Of a stretch of DNA of 64,000 nt, positions 17,027 to 27,480 are shown in pieces. The stretch is taken from positions 88,208 to 152,207 of the forward strand of contig WGCU01000018.1 in the NCBI GenBank assembly GCA_015493635.1. Reading direction: 5' to 3'. Below the pieces are notes generated by a model. It was not told the DNA's origin, ran no database searches, and saw only the letters and a program-made list of their open reading frames with translations. Source of the stretch: Spirochaetaceae bacterium (GTDB lineage: Bacteria; Spirochaetota; Spirochaetia; B11-G9). Both the position numbers and the translations under genes were made by a program. How positions within the stretch are numbered: the stretch's first letter is position 1; each line of letters begins with the position of its first letter.

Positions 17027-18861
17027 TAGTTCCTATGAAAAAAATATTTTTACTGCTTCTCGAATCAGAAAAAACTGAGGCACTAAAAAATCTTCGTGAT
17101 CTTGGTGTTGTACATTTAGAGTCTCTTACTGGTAAAAGCAGCCTGCTTGATGATCTTACTATAAAAAAAGATATTGTGCAGAGGAGTATTTCTTTACTTT
17201 CGGGGATAACGGTAAAAAAATCATCTGTTAAAGAAGCCAATGAAACAGTACTTGAAATAGCAAAACGAATTGTCAACCAATATGAAAAAAAGAAAAATAT
17301 TACTGAAGAGATTAGAAATCTTGAAAAAGAATGTGAAAGGCTTGAAATATGGGGAGATTTTAATCCAGAGGATATTCATGAACTTGAAGGAAAAGGAATA
17401 CGTATACGGCTTTTTGAATTGAATAATGATGATAAAAAGAACCTTCCTGATACGGTAACCGTTTTCCCTGTAGCATTGAAGAAAAAAATTACCTATGCTG
17501 CATTGATTGTTCCCGATGATGTCAAACTCCCGGATTTAAAAGAAATTACCCTTCCGGAAAAAAGTATTACAGCGTTAAAAAACGCCATCAATGAAAAAAC
17601 AAAAGAAAAAAAAGCAATCGAAACTGAGATTCAAACTCTTTCCAGCGCTTTGCCGAGGCTTAAACAGCTGCTTGAAGAAATCAACGGTGAAATTGAGTTC
17701 GAATCTGCCCGCTGCAGTATGAATACTGAAGGAAGGGTTGCATACCTTACCGGTTTTGTTCCTCTTCCCGCCATCGATGAAACAATCAATACAGCTAAAA
17801 AGAACGGTTGGGGAATTCTTCTCAAGGACCCAGATGACGGTGATATTGTACCTACTTTAGTACAGAATCCAAAAGCTATTCGAATTATAAAGCCGGTCTT
17901 TGATATTTTGAATATTATCCCCGGTTACAAAGAAAGAGATATCAGTCTTTTTTTCCTCCTTTTTTTAAGTATTTTCTTTGCCATGATTGTTGGTGATGCC
18001 GGATATGGATTGATATTTTTAACAGCATCATTGTATTTCGGATTGAAGGGGAGAAAAAAAACCGGCCATTTTTCCGACATGATATTCTTCATGATAGTTA
18101 TGAGCAGTTTTACCATTATATGGGGAGCTCTTACCGGTACTTGGTTCGGTTCCATAACAATTGCCAAACTGCCATTTTTTAAGGCAATTACCATTAAGAA
18201 AATAGCAAGTTTTAGTACAACGGATACATCTTCTCTGGTAAAGCATATCTGTTTTATTCTTGGTACCATCCAGATAAGTATTGCCCATATCTGGAACTTT
18301 ATTGAAGATATCAAAAAGAAACCTGTCTTGAGAGCTTTTGCTCAGCTTGGATGGCTTTCAATGGTAATTGGCCTTTATTTTCTCATTTTGAATTTTGTGC
18401 TCAGTCCGGTTAAATATCCGGTTCCTGATTTTGCGAAATACATGATCTTTGGAGGTTTTGCTGCTGTTCTGCTCTTTTCAGAACAGGAAGGAAATATTTT
18501 TAAAGGGATTTTAAAGGGATTTTCCAGTTTAATGACGATATTCTTGAGTTCAATTGGTGCTTTTTCAGATATTATTTCATATATCCGCCTTTTTGCCGTA
18601 GGGCTTGCGACCCTTGCTGTTGCAAGTAGTTTTAATGCAATGGCTGTGGGAATGGGTCATGGCGTTGTCGGTATTATCGGAAGTGTTATAATACTTCTGC
18701 TCGGACATGGGTTGAATCTTGCAATGGGATCTCTTGCAATTATTGTACATGGTGTCAGGTTGAATCTTCTTGAATTCTCCGGACATCTTGGAATGGAATG
18801 GATAGGGATTAATTATAATCCCTTTAGAAATAGAAAGATAGAAAAAGAAGGAGAAAAATAA
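17023..18861 (+). CDS. atpI: V-type ATP synthase subunit I (a-type membrane stator)
   Basis: Subunit I forms the ion half-channels next to the rotor ring. The 612-residue product has a charged coiled-coil cytoplasmic half (about residues 1-300) and a membrane half with about seven hydrophobic segments from about residue 305. The motif SYIRLFAVGLA holds the essential stator arginine. VGDAGYGL and the closing HLGMEWIGINYNPF are family features. It overlaps atpD by 4 bases and atpK by one base (TAATG). Confidence 0.95.
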   Translation: MIVPMKKIFLLLLESEKTEALKNLRDLGVVHLESLTGKSSLLDDLTIKKDIVQRSISLLSGITVKKSSVKEANETVLEIAKRIVNQYEKKKNITEEIRNLEKECERLEIWGDFNPEDIHELEGKGIRIRLFELNNDDKKNLPDTVTVFPVALKKKITYAALIVPDDVKLPDLKEITLPEKSITALKNAINEKTKEKKAIETEIQTLSSALPRLKQLLEEINGEIEFESARCSMNTEGRVAYLTGFVPLPAIDETINTAKKNGWGILLKDPDDGDIVPTLVQNPKAIRIIKPVFDILNIIPGYKERDISLFFLLFLSIFFAMIVGDAGYGLIFLTASLYFGLKGRKKTGHFSDMIFFMIVMSSFTIIWGALTGTWFGSITIAKLPFFKAITIKKIASFSTTDTSSLVKHICFILGTIQISIAHIWNFIEDIKKKPVLRAFAQLGWLSMVIGLYFLILNFVLSPVKYPVPDFAKYMIFGGFAAVLLFSEQEGNIFKGILKGFSSLMTIFLSSIGAFSDIISYIRLFAVGLATLAVASSFNAMAVGMGHGVVGIIGSVIILLLGHGLNLAMGSLAIIVHGVRLNLLEFSGHLGMEWIGINYNPFRNRKIEKEGEK

Positions 18862-19304
18862 TGAGCATTGGAATGTTGGGAATGAGTGCTGCTTTAGCTT
18901 TTGCTGCTATGGGATCTGCGATGGGTGCCGGTGCAGCAGGAATGGCAGCAATTGGAGCATGGAAAAAATGTTTTGCTCAAAACAGACCGGCTCCGTTTAC
19001 GCTTATTGCGTTTGCAGGTGCACCGCTTACTCAGACTATTTACGGTTATATTCTTATGAATACTCTTCTTGCTGCTCAAAAATCCCTCCCTGACTGGTTT
19101 GTCATCGGAGCCGGTATATTCGGCGGTACAGCCATGGGATTATCTGCGTATGCCCAGGGAAGAGCTGCTGCATCGGCATCAGATGCTTTTGCAGAAACGG
19201 GAAAAGGTTTTGGTAACTATCTGATGGTTTTAGGGGTTATTGAAACGGTAGCATTATTTGTTATGGTATTCCTTATGGGAGCTGTCTCAGCAGTTTCTGC
19301 ATAA
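18861..19304 (+). CDS. atpK: V-type ATP synthase subunit K (proteolipid rotor ring)
   Basis: The 147-residue product has four membrane helices, two fused hairpins, as in V-type proteolipids. Only the second hairpin keeps the ion-binding carboxylate (Glu128 in GVIETVAL); the first has Gln58 in PLTQTIYG. Thr57, Gln58, Gln99 (AQGR) and Glu128 correspond to the Na+-coordinating residues known from Enterococcus hirae NtpK, suggesting that the enzyme moves Na+; this is an inference from alignment by eye. It is the last gene of the operon and a terminator follows. Confidence 0.95.
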   Translation: MSIGMLGMSAALAFAAMGSAMGAGAAGMAAIGAWKKCFAQNRPAPFTLIAFAGAPLTQTIYGYILMNTLLAAQKSLPDWFVIGAGIFGGTAMGLSAYAQGRAAASASDAFAETGKGFGNYLMVLGVIETVALFVMVFLMGAVSAVSA

Positions 19305-19324
19305 TATCAACCCACCGTAAGCAG

Positions 19325-19360
19325 AAAGAGACGCAGGTCATTCCTGACGTCTCTTTTTTT
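19325..19360 (+). terminator. Rho-independent terminator after the V-ATPase operon
   Basis: AAGAGACG-CAGG pairs with CCTG-A-CGTCTCTT around a TCATT loop (one bulged A), followed by a run of Ts. It ends only a few bases before ispG, which therefore depends on read-through or an unseen promoter. Confidence 0.85.
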
Positions 19361-19373
19361 AAATGTGGTAAAG

Positions 19374-20414
19374 ATGAAGACGAAAAGTGTAAAAATAGGT
19401 CATGTTATTATAGGCGGAGGATTTCCTGTTGCTGTACAGACAATGTGGAAAAAGCCCCTCTCAAAAAACACTGATGAAATTCTCTCTGAAATTAAAAGGC
19501 TGAAAAATATGGGATGTGATATCCTGCGGTTTTCAGTACCTGACAGCACGAGTTCTGAGTATCTGGGTAAGCTTATACCGGACTCAGTTATACCACTCGT
19601 TGCAGATATCCATTTTGACTATAAACTGGCATTGGAATGTATTGGATTCGGGATACAGAAAGTCCGTATTAATCCTGGTAATATTGGTGCATTATGGAAA
19701 GTAGAGGAGATTGTCCGGGCTGCATCCGACAAGAACGTTCCTATCAGGGTTGGTGTAAACGGAGGATCGCTTCCCCGGGACCTGCAGAATTATGGTAACA
19801 GAGCAGATGCGATGGTATTAGCAGCAGAGAGAGAACTTAATGTATTTGAAAAACTCGGGTTTAAAGACGTCGTGTTTTCATTGAAATCTTCCGATATAGA
19901 GAGTACTGTGTCCGCAAATAGTACCTTTTCAGAAAAATACCAGTACCCTCTACATCTTGGAGTTACAGAAGCAGGGCCCCTCATACCGGGAATTGTAAAA
20001 AGCACCATAGCCCTTACGAAACTCCTTGCACAAGGAATCGGTGATACCATACGGGTTTCTCTGTCTGATGAACCGGTTAACGAAGTAATTGCTGGAAACG
20101 AAATTTTAAAAGCATCGGGTTTAAAAAATGACGGTGTTTCTATTATCTCCTGCCCGAGATGCGGTCGGGCTTCTTTCGATACTCACAAATTTGTAAAGAA
20201 ACTTGAACCTCTTCTTTACAGCCTTAAAAAAAATATATCCATAGCAATTATGGGCTGCATTGTGAACGGACCGGGGGAAGCCCGGGATGCTGATCTTGGT
20301 ATCACCGGTTCAGGAGACAATGTTGTTATTTTCCGAAAAGGGAAAATCATTCATCGAATAAAAGCTTCAGAAGCTGTAAAAATATTTACGGAGGAACTTG
20401 AAAAAATTGATTAG
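19374..20414 (+). CDS. ispG: 4-Hydroxy-3-methylbut-2-enyl diphosphate synthase
   Basis: IspG (GcpE) makes HMBPP from MEcPP in the non-mevalonate isoprenoid pathway using a [4Fe-4S] cluster. The 346-residue product has the TIM-barrel half (VPLVADIHFDYKLAL, KVRINPGNIG) and the C-terminal cluster ligands in SCPRCGR and GCIVNGPGEA, with the conserved Glu after GPG. ATG at 19374 is used; an in-frame GTG at 19365 would add three residues. Neither has a clear ribosome site. The 3' end overlaps the next TTG start by 17 bases. Confidence 0.96.
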   Translation: MKTKSVKIGHVIIGGGFPVAVQTMWKKPLSKNTDEILSEIKRLKNMGCDILRFSVPDSTSSEYLGKLIPDSVIPLVADIHFDYKLALECIGFGIQKVRINPGNIGALWKVEEIVRAASDKNVPIRVGVNGGSLPRDLQNYGNRADAMVLAAERELNVFEKLGFKDVVFSLKSSDIESTVSANSTFSEKYQYPLHLGVTEAGPLIPGIVKSTIALTKLLAQGIGDTIRVSLSDEPVNEVIAGNEILKASGLKNDGVSIISCPRCGRASFDTHKFVKKLEPLLYSLKKNISIAIMGCIVNGPGEARDADLGITGSGDNVVIFRKGKIIHRIKASEAVKIFTEELEKID

Positions 20415-21285
20415 AAAAATACCGGTACTGTATATCTTTATTTTTCTTTTTTCCTGCCGTTTTTTGTATGCTGCAGATCCTCTCTGGCTGCAGCTTGATA
20501 CCGGCAAAGAAGCTGTTTCAACTGGTGATTTGGGACATGCAGTTCTTATTTTCCGTGAAATATTAAAACAGCAGCCGAACAATCCCGAAGCACAAAAATG
20601 GCTGGGAATTATATATGAAAAAGAAGGTGAATTCTCTCTAGCCGAACTGCAGTTTAAAAAAGCTCTTAAAAATAAAAAAAACATGCTTATAAAAGAGGAT
20701 GAATACTATATCAGCTACCATCTTTCAGAAATTTATGCCCATGAAAATAATTGGAAAGAATATGTGAATGTGTTGCAGCAGATCATCACTGATGCTTCAT
20801 GTGAGACAATAACCCCGTCTGTTCAGCACCAGATGACTACACTCTTACAGAAAAGCGGAATAGACAAATTCTTTGAATTGTACCGACCGGAAGCTAAAAT
20901 AACATTGAAGGCGCATTATCTTCTGGGTATGTATTACTTTAAAAGGGAACAGTATACAGATGCATTGAATCATTTTATATTTTCATTAGGCGAACCAGTT
21001 CATGTCATGATTGATGAAATAAAAACCTATGATCCGTCATATTCCTATGAAATTACAAAAAAAATCTCTCCCATGGAAAAATTGCTACAAGAAATCCGGG
21101 CCAACAAACGTATTACCGCATACTTAAATGATGTTTCATTTTACAAAAGTTTTCTCTATACCGGGGAATCGGTTGTCTATAACGGTAATAAGACAAAGGG
21201 GATGCAAATGGTGGAACTTGTTATTCAGTTTTCACCCGAATTGGAGTTGCGGAACCGTGCCAGAATGTTTTATATACAACAATGA
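20398..21285 (+). CDS. Exported TPR protein
   Basis: The 295-residue product begins at TTG 20398, with GGAGG just upstream inside the end of ispG. It has a signal sequence ([20 protein letters not shown]...), which could be cleaved after LYA or lipidated at Cys20. Tetratricopeptide-like helical pairs lie at about residues 40-85, 95-130 and 165-195 ([43 protein letters not shown]). It is probably a periplasmic or membrane-attached scaffold of unknown partner. It overlaps uvrA by 4 bases. Confidence 0.82.
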   Translation: MKKLIRKIPVLYIFIFLFSCRFLYAADPLWLQLDTGKEAVSTGDLGHAVLIFREILKQQPNNPEAQKWLGIIYEKEGEFSLAELQFKKALKNKKNMLIKEDEYYISYHLSEIYAHENNWKEYVNVLQQIITDASCETITPSVQHQMTTLLQKSGIDKFFELYRPEAKITLKAHYLLGMYYFKREQYTDALNHFIFSLGEPVHVMIDEIKTYDPSYSYEITKKISPMEKLLQEIRANKRITAYLNDVSFYKSFLYTGESVVYNGNKTKGMQMVELVIQFSPELELRNRARMFYIQQ

Positions 21286-24101
21286 ACAAAATTATTATTA
21301 AAGGAGCACGGGAACATAATCTTAAAAATATTGATCTTCAACTGCCCCGGAATAAACTGATTGTTGTTTCAGGATTAAGCGGTTCAGGAAAATCATCTCT
21401 CGCTTTTGATACAATTTTTGCCGAAGGGCAGCGCAGGTATGTTGAATCCTTATCAGCTTATGCCCGTCAATTCCTTGGGAAAATGGATAAACCTGATGTT
21501 GATTATATTGAAGGGCTCTCTCCCGCTATATCCATTGAGCAGAAGACAACTCACAAAAATCCACGTTCAACAGTTGGAACGGTTACAGAAATATACGATT
21601 ATTTCAGACTCCTCTGGGCCAGAATAGGTGATGCACACTGTCCTCTATGCGGTAAACCAATTAAAGAACAATCAGTTGACCAGATACTTGCTACCATTCT
21701 TGGATTTGATGAAGATACGAAAATTATGATCCTTGCTCCTGTTATAAAAGGGAAAAAGGGAGAACATACAAAAATCCTGAAAGATGCCATGCAGTCCGGA
21801 TTTGTCAGAGCAAGGATTGATGGGAAAATTCTTCTTCTTACAGAAGATATACCATCTCTTGAGAGAAAGAAAAAACATACAATAGAAATTGTTATTTCCC
21901 GGATCAATGTTTCCAAAGAAAAAAGAAAACTGCTTGCAGAATCAGTGGAAACTGCTCTTTCCATTGCTGATGGGAATATGATTGTTCTGGATGTTGATAC
22001 TTCGAAAGAGTTTTTTTTCTCACAAAAATATTCATGTTATGAATGCGGTTTCAGTATGCCTGAATTGCAGCCAAGACTTTTTTCTTTTAACAATCCTTAT
22101 GGGGCATGTGAAGAATGTTCAGGTCTTGGTCAAACACTTGAGTTTGATCCGGAACTTGTTATCCATGATAAACAACTATCGTTTAATCAAGGGGCTATTC
22201 AGACGGTAAATCCACGGGCAGCCTGGCAGCGAAGCTGGTTTGAAGCGCTCGCATCCCACTATCATTTCAGTCTTGATACTCCTTTTAATGCTTTACCTGA
22301 ACATATACTGGAGATAATTTTACACGGCTCTAAAGATGAGATAGATGTTACCTATAAAAGTAAATCAGGATCAGGTAAATATCAGTACAGGTCGCGTTAC
22401 AAAGGGATTCTTCATGAATTAAAGAGACGCTATCTCGAAACAAATTCGGACGGTATCAAAACCTGGCTTGAAAAGTACATGTCTCAAAAGAAATGTCCCC
22501 GTTGTAACGGAAAACGTCTGAAGGACGAAAGTCTTGCTGTTACCGTCGGAGGAATGAATATCCATGAAGCCACACTTCTTTCAATAGACGAAGCTTTGGA
22601 ATTTTTTTCCAATATACAGTTGACTGATACACAAAAAACCATTTCCCTTCAGATTATGAAAGAGATACATGCCAGACTATCATTTTTAAAAAGTGTTGGA
22701 TTGGGATATCTTACACTGGAAAGAAAAGCCTCCACACTTTCCGGAGGAGAAGCCCAGAGGATCCGTCTTGCAACCCAGATAGGTGCTTCCCTTGTTGGAG
22801 TTCTTTATATTCTTGATGAGCCGACAATCGGCCTGCATCAACGTGATAATCATCGACTTATTGAAACACTTGAGCATCTGAGGGACATAGGGAATACTCT
22901 CATTGTTGTGGAGCATGACGAAATGACTCTGAGAGCTGCTGATTATATTGTTGATCTTGGCCCGGGAGCAGGTGTTCATGGAGGTAATATAATTGCCCGG
23001 GGTACCCTTTCCCAAATACTTAAAAATAAGAACAGCATAACCGGTAAATATTTAAAGGGTGATATCATTATTCCTGTTCCATCTTCACATAGAAAGGGAA
23101 AGGGGAAATATATAGAGATTATAGGTGCAAAGGAACACAATTTAAAAAATATCAACGTGAAATTTCCTCTGGGAAAACTAGTTGTCATTACCGGGGTCTC
23201 AGGATCAGGAAAATCAACGCTGCTCGGGGATCTTCTCTATCCCATTCTTATAAATAGAATAGGAAGAAGTAAAAGGCTTGAAGGTGCATATGATTCTGTC
23301 ACAGGGTTTGAGTTTATTGATAAAATCATCAATATTGATCAAAGCCCGATCGGACGAACCCCCCGGTCAAACCCTGCAACCTATGTCGGGCTTTTTACCC
23401 CTATACGTGAGCTCTTTGCTGCTCTTCCGGAATCAAAAGCACGCGGATACAAACCCGGAAGATTTTCATTCAATGTAAAAGGCGGCAGATGTGAAAACTG
23501 TAGTGGTGACGGGACTATAAAGATAGAAATGCATTTCCTTCCCGATGTATATATTACCTGTGATGTTTGCGGGGGAAAAAGATTTAACAGTGAAACTCTT
23601 GATATACGGTATCACGGGAAAAATATTCATGAAGTTCTCGAAATGACAATAGAGGAGGCATCAGTTTTTTTTAGTAAAATACCTTCGGTAAAACGTAAAC
23701 TTGATACTCTTCTTTCTGTAGGTCTTGGATATGTGAAGCTCGGACAGTCTGCCCTGACGTTGTCGGGTGGTGAAGCACAGAGGGTAAAGCTGAGTCTTGA
23801 ACTTTCAAAACGTGGCACCGGCAGAACTTTTTATATTCTTGATGAACCGACAACGGGTCTTCATTTTGCTGATGTCAAAATGCTCATGGAAGTATTAAAT
23901 CAACTTGCAGATACGGGAAATACCGTTGTTCTTATTGAGCATAACCTTGACGTTATTAAACAAGCAGATTATATCATTGATCTGGGTCCTGAAGGCGGAG
24001 AAGAGGGCGGACGGATTGTTGTGGAAGGAACTCCAGAGGAAGTAGCTGCCTGTAGTACCTCATACACCGGTTATTTCTTAAAAAAAAGCATCGGAGTGTA
24101 A
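21282..24101 (+). CDS. uvrA: Excinuclease ABC subunit A
   Basis: UvrA is the damage-sensing ATPase of nucleotide excision repair. The 939-residue product has two ABC modules: Walker [15 protein letters not shown] and [14 protein letters not shown] signatures [12 protein letters not shown] and [12 protein letters not shown], and Walker [11 protein letters not shown] and [10 protein letters not shown]. Zinc-binding cysteine pairs are present (CPLCGK, CYECG/CEECSG, and [16 protein letters not shown]). The length and order are typical. The ATGA overlap with the TPR gene and the LptD-like gene 4 bases downstream show a compact operon. Confidence 0.97.
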   Translation: MNKIIIKGAREHNLKNIDLQLPRNKLIVVSGLSGSGKSSLAFDTIFAEGQRRYVESLSAYARQFLGKMDKPDVDYIEGLSPAISIEQKTTHKNPRSTVGTVTEIYDYFRLLWARIGDAHCPLCGKPIKEQSVDQILATILGFDEDTKIMILAPVIKGKKGEHTKILKDAMQSGFVRARIDGKILLLTEDIPSLERKKKHTIEIVISRINVSKEKRKLLAESVETALSIADGNMIVLDVDTSKEFFFSQKYSCYECGFSMPELQPRLFSFNNPYGACEECSGLGQTLEFDPELVIHDKQLSFNQGAIQTVNPRAAWQRSWFEALASHYHFSLDTPFNALPEHILEIILHGSKDEIDVTYKSKSGSGKYQYRSRYKGILHELKRRYLETNSDGIKTWLEKYMSQKKCPRCNGKRLKDESLAVTVGGMNIHEATLLSIDEALEFFSNIQLTDTQKTISLQIMKEIHARLSFLKSVGLGYLTLERKASTLSGGEAQRIRLATQIGASLVGVLYILDEPTIGLHQRDNHRLIETLEHLRDIGNTLIVVEHDEMTLRAADYIVDLGPGAGVHGGNIIARGTLSQILKNKNSITGKYLKGDIIIPVPSSHRKGKGKYIEIIGAKEHNLKNINVKFPLGKLVVITGVSGSGKSTLLGDLLYPILINRIGRSKRLEGAYDSVTGFEFIDKIINIDQSPIGRTPRSNPATYVGLFTPIRELFAALPESKARGYKPGRFSFNVKGGRCENCSGDGTIKIEMHFLPDVYITCDVCGGKRFNSETLDIRYHGKNIHEVLEMTIEEASVFFSKIPSVKRKLDTLLSVGLGYVKLGQSALTLSGGEAQRVKLSLELSKRGTGRTFYILDEPTTGLHFADVKMLMEVLNQLADTGNTVVLIEHNLDVIKQADYIIDLGPEGGEEGGRIVVEGTPEEVAACSTSYTGYFLKKSIGV

Positions 24102-24105
24102 CAGG

Positions 24106-27100
24106 GTGTTCAGATATTTCTTTTTTGTGTGCGCCTTTTTTCTCCTGCCCCTGTCAACTGTTTTATCCGTACCGGAACAGACGTCGGATAAAAATCTTCT
24201 CGGTATAACCATGCAGTCTGATATTGCAACTTCTTCATACTACGAGCTGCAGATCTGGGCTGATAGACTCGGCCTCAGTACTTCCGGAACAAAAAAAGAC
24301 CTGCAGAGAGAACTTTACTCTTATTATACCATTGAACCGCCTCAACAGGATACTGCTGAACATACCGATACTATCGTTATAAAATCAGCCCGTAAACTCG
24401 AAAATATAAAAATTGAAGAGGTGGATGAAAACTATATAGTGCTTTCCGGCGGTGTCCATCTCGAGATGTCTGACAAAAAAAATAACACATTTCATGAAAT
24501 CTATGCTGACAAAATCATCTTTAATCAAACTCAAAAAACAGTTACTGCAACCGGATCAATAACATACATAATTATCCACAAAAATACAAAAGAATACTTT
24601 TATGGAGACAGTCTTACTTTTAATGTCAAATCATGGGAAGGGATGTTTTTTAAGGGAGTCTCTGAAAAAACAAGAAAAATTGATGATAACGATGTTACCT
24701 TTTATTTCTCAGGGAAAGAAATTTTCAGAAAAGCAGGGGACAAAGTAATTCTCGTAGAAGGAAAAATTTCCTCAAGCAGAGATAAAAACCCATTCTACCA
24801 TCTTAATGCAAAAAAAATATGGGTTCTTAATCCCGGAGAGTGGGCAATTCAGAACCCTGTTTTATTTGTCGGAAGAATTCCTGTTTTTACCTTTCCTTTT
24901 CTCTTTATGCCGGGAGACAAACTGATATTTCATCCTATCTACGGTATCAATGATAAAAATGGCTATTTTGTAAATACAACAACGTATCTTATCGGACAAA
25001 AAAAAGAAACTCAGACAAATTCTCTTTCTTTTTTACAAGGTTCATCACAGGAAGGAGAAACGCTTTTAAAACCTGAAGGGTTATTTTTGCGAAAAACTAC
25101 CATCCCTGTATCAGCTCAGAATAACGTGCTGAAAATCCTGGCAGATTATTATACCCGTAAAGGTTTCTTTTTCGGGTTGGATGGATCCATAAAAAACTCA
25201 GGAATAATACAATCGTTTAATATATTTACCGGCGTTGGATTTAACCGTTATATTTACAATGATCCACTCTACGGATACACTCCCTATTCTTTTGATAGTA
25301 TTTCAGGTACATATGTTTCATCGTGGGAGCATCCATATTTTCTCGGAGCGAACCTGCCTTTTCGATTTGCTTTTGATGCTGAAGGAACAGGGAAAATAGG
25401 TAATGGTACTATTGCATTTGCTTTACCTCTCTATTCTGACCCTTCTTTTTCTCAGGATTTTTTAAACCGTAAAGAGAATTTTGATTTCAAATCCCTCTTG
25501 AAATCTTCAGGAGAATCTGATGTATCATCAGACTCATCAACTACAAATTTTGAAAAAGTAAATCTGTTTTGGAATCTTTCCCTGCAGTGGAATATAAATA
25601 CTGCTGCCTTGAAGCCGTTTATACAGACTTTCTCCATCAATAAACTTACAATAAATGCTTCTCTTTTAAGTAAAGAGTACCAATATGTTACACAACCTGT
25701 CGATCCTCTGTATTTTTATTACCCCCAAAATATAACCTACCCCGATTTTTCAGGAACTATGAGCGGGACCCTTTTTATGTTCCATTCAACGGGAGCTTCA
25801 AACAATGTGCCCCCTGCTGATACCAGAATGGTACCCCCGTGGAACAAAGAGGAAAAGCATACTTCTTCTTCTGAAAATAAAGATACGATTGTGCCTCCTG
25901 CAGTAACGGACGATGTCCCCCTTCCAAAAAATTATCTGTACAGCGGTATTACCGGATCTTTAACCTATTCTCTTTTACCACGGCTGACAGTACGGTCTCT
26001 ATTAAACAGCCAGGTACCATTACTCCCGGAAGAAACCAGAACTATTCCTGACTACTCCCTCTTCTCATTTCAGGATGCTGCTTCTTTACTCTACACATTT
26101 TCAGTTTCTGATAAACTCGTCAACATAAATTCAAAGCTGACACTCAACACAAATTTTAAAAATCATTTTTCCAAATCAGAAACATATAATGGTGACTGGT
26201 CAATACTTCTTGACCAGGATAAACAGAATACTAATTATTCTCTCCTAAATGGAACAACCATAAAAAGTTATCCCCTTTTGTGGACAAAAAACTTCTCAAA
26301 CTCTTTTATTTCATACACCATTGATTCAGTGCTTGTTAACCATTCGTATAATTCAGATACTTTCCTTACTTGGGATACAAACAATATAACCAGCCACCAG
26401 GCAACTGTTTCTGCGGCATACCAGATTGCTGAAGATTCATACACTGCTGAAATTAAAATGATTCTCCCTCCTTATTCACCCGAGATTTATCCCGCTTTAA
26501 AAACTTCGTGGGGCCTGTTTTCCACTAGTGTTTCTACAGGGTTTAAAAAAGATCCTGATTCACAAATATGGATCATTGATCCTCTTTCCATTCTTGGGAA
26601 ATATACATTCGGACAAGCAGGATATGCTTCTGAAACGTTTACCATTGATTACTATCAGCCTGACAGCATCAGCAAGACAGATATCAGCCTGCATGCATCT
26701 GATTATCCGCTTTCTCTCAGTCAGTTGTTCACGTATGATATTTCAGAAAATAAACCTGTTATCAGCATTACATCACTGGGTATCGGTATATTTACTTCAT
26801 CTTTTACAGCTGAAAACTTAAATAGTTATTCTTTTAATCCTGTTTCCGGCTGGCTTGTTAAAAACGAAGAAAAATTTCAGCCTTCGAAAGTTTCACTAAG
26901 CTTGAAGTATGAGTACAAACCTGATCCTTTCTGGAAAAACAGAATACGTTTTGACTCTGATATAGAATCATCCTGGTCAATGAATCTCCTGAAACCTACT
27001 GATACTTCTTTTAATTTTAACCTTTCATTTACCCTTTTTATAGCTGAATTTCTTGATTTATCGTTTAAATCAGAATCAGTAAACAGAGCTTTCTTCAGGT

Positions 27101-27423
27101 ATTTCCCAGGATCTTCCAATGAACTCGGGTTGTCTGAAACAGTGAACCCTCTTCTCGATCTGCTAAAGTCATTTAATTTTTTCAATAAAAATGACCGGTT
27201 GGCTTCTAATTTCAACCTTAATCTTATGGATTTTACGGCAGTTCATCACCTTAAGGATTGGGATCTCAATGTAGAATACACAGGAAAACCTGTAATAGTA
27301 ACAAGTGCAGATCTTCACCAGGAATACCAGTGGAACAGTAATTTTTCCATTTTCCTCTCCTGGAAACCTATCCCTGAGCTAAAAAAGGAAGTAACTATTA
27401 CCAATGATGAGATTACTTTTTAG
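24106..27423 (+). CDS. LptD/OstA-like outer-membrane protein
   Basis: The 1105-residue product starts at GTG with a signal sequence (FFFVCAFFLLPLSTVLS). An unusual SAP-like helical motif follows (about residues 40-72, WADRLGLSTSGTKKDLQ). An OstA/LptA-like beta-jellyroll segment comes next (about 105-260), with GGVHLEMSD and ADKIIFNQT. The rest is a long Ser/Tyr/Asn-rich beta-strand region consistent with an LptD-type barrel, ending in a terminal Phe as Bam substrates do. LptD inserts lipopolysaccharide in other bacteria; many spirochaetes lack classical LPS, so the substrate is uncertain. A uvrA-LptD pair is also known in Treponema pallidum (TP0514-TP0515, from memory). Confidence 0.85.
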   Translation: MFRYFFFVCAFFLLPLSTVLSVPEQTSDKNLLGITMQSDIATSSYYELQIWADRLGLSTSGTKKDLQRELYSYYTIEPPQQDTAEHTDTIVIKSARKLENIKIEEVDENYIVLSGGVHLEMSDKKNNTFHEIYADKIIFNQTQKTVTATGSITYIIIHKNTKEYFYGDSLTFNVKSWEGMFFKGVSEKTRKIDDNDVTFYFSGKEIFRKAGDKVILVEGKISSSRDKNPFYHLNAKKIWVLNPGEWAIQNPVLFVGRIPVFTFPFLFMPGDKLIFHPIYGINDKNGYFVNTTTYLIGQKKETQTNSLSFLQGSSQEGETLLKPEGLFLRKTTIPVSAQNNVLKILADYYTRKGFFFGLDGSIKNSGIIQSFNIFTGVGFNRYIYNDPLYGYTPYSFDSISGTYVSSWEHPYFLGANLPFRFAFDAEGTGKIGNGTIAFALPLYSDPSFSQDFLNRKENFDFKSLLKSSGESDVSSDSSTTNFEKVNLFWNLSLQWNINTAALKPFIQTFSINKLTINASLLSKEYQYVTQPVDPLYFYYPQNITYPDFSGTMSGTLFMFHSTGASNNVPPADTRMVPPWNKEEKHTSSSENKDTIVPPAVTDDVPLPKNYLYSGITGSLTYSLLPRLTVRSLLNSQVPLLPEETRTIPDYSLFSFQDAASLLYTFSVSDKLVNINSKLTLNTNFKNHFSKSETYNGDWSILLDQDKQNTNYSLLNGTTIKSYPLLWTKNFSNSFISYTIDSVLVNHSYNSDTFLTWDTNNITSHQATVSAAYQIAEDSYTAEIKMILPPYSPEIYPALKTSWGLFSTSVSTGFKKDPDSQIWIIDPLSILGKYTFGQAGYASETFTIDYYQPDSISKTDISLHASDYPLSLSQLFTYDISENKPVISITSLGIGIFTSSFTAENLNSYSFNPVSGWLVKNEEKFQPSKVSLSLKYEYKPDPFWKNRIRFDSDIESSWSMNLLKPTDTSFNFNLSFTLFIAEFLDLSFKSESVNRAFFRYFPGSSNELGLSETVNPLLDLLKSFNFFNKNDRLASNFNLNLMDFTAVHHLKDWDLNVEYTGKPVIVTSADLHQEYQWNSNFSIFLSWKPIPELKKEVTITNDEITF

Positions 27424-27433
27424 AATATTACCC

Positions 27434-27463
27434 TTGACGTATACGGGATTTGGTAGCTACACT
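27434..27463 (+). promoter_or_regulatory. Promoter before phoH
   Basis: TTGACG (27434-27439) and TACACT (27458-27463) are 18 bases apart, followed by AAGGAG and a TTG start at 27481. It is the likely start of the phoH-HD-ybeY-corC-TPR operon. Confidence 0.65.
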
Positions 27464-27480
27464 GCTGGTAAGGAGTAGAT

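Noticed and set aside
22686..23015. Open frames opposite uvrA
   Set aside because: They lie wholly within a conserved gene on the other strand and encode nothing recognisable.
27388..27423. Possible terminator at the end of the LptD-like gene (AAGTAA / TTACTT)
   Set aside because: The stem is short and AT-only, and lies inside the coding region.
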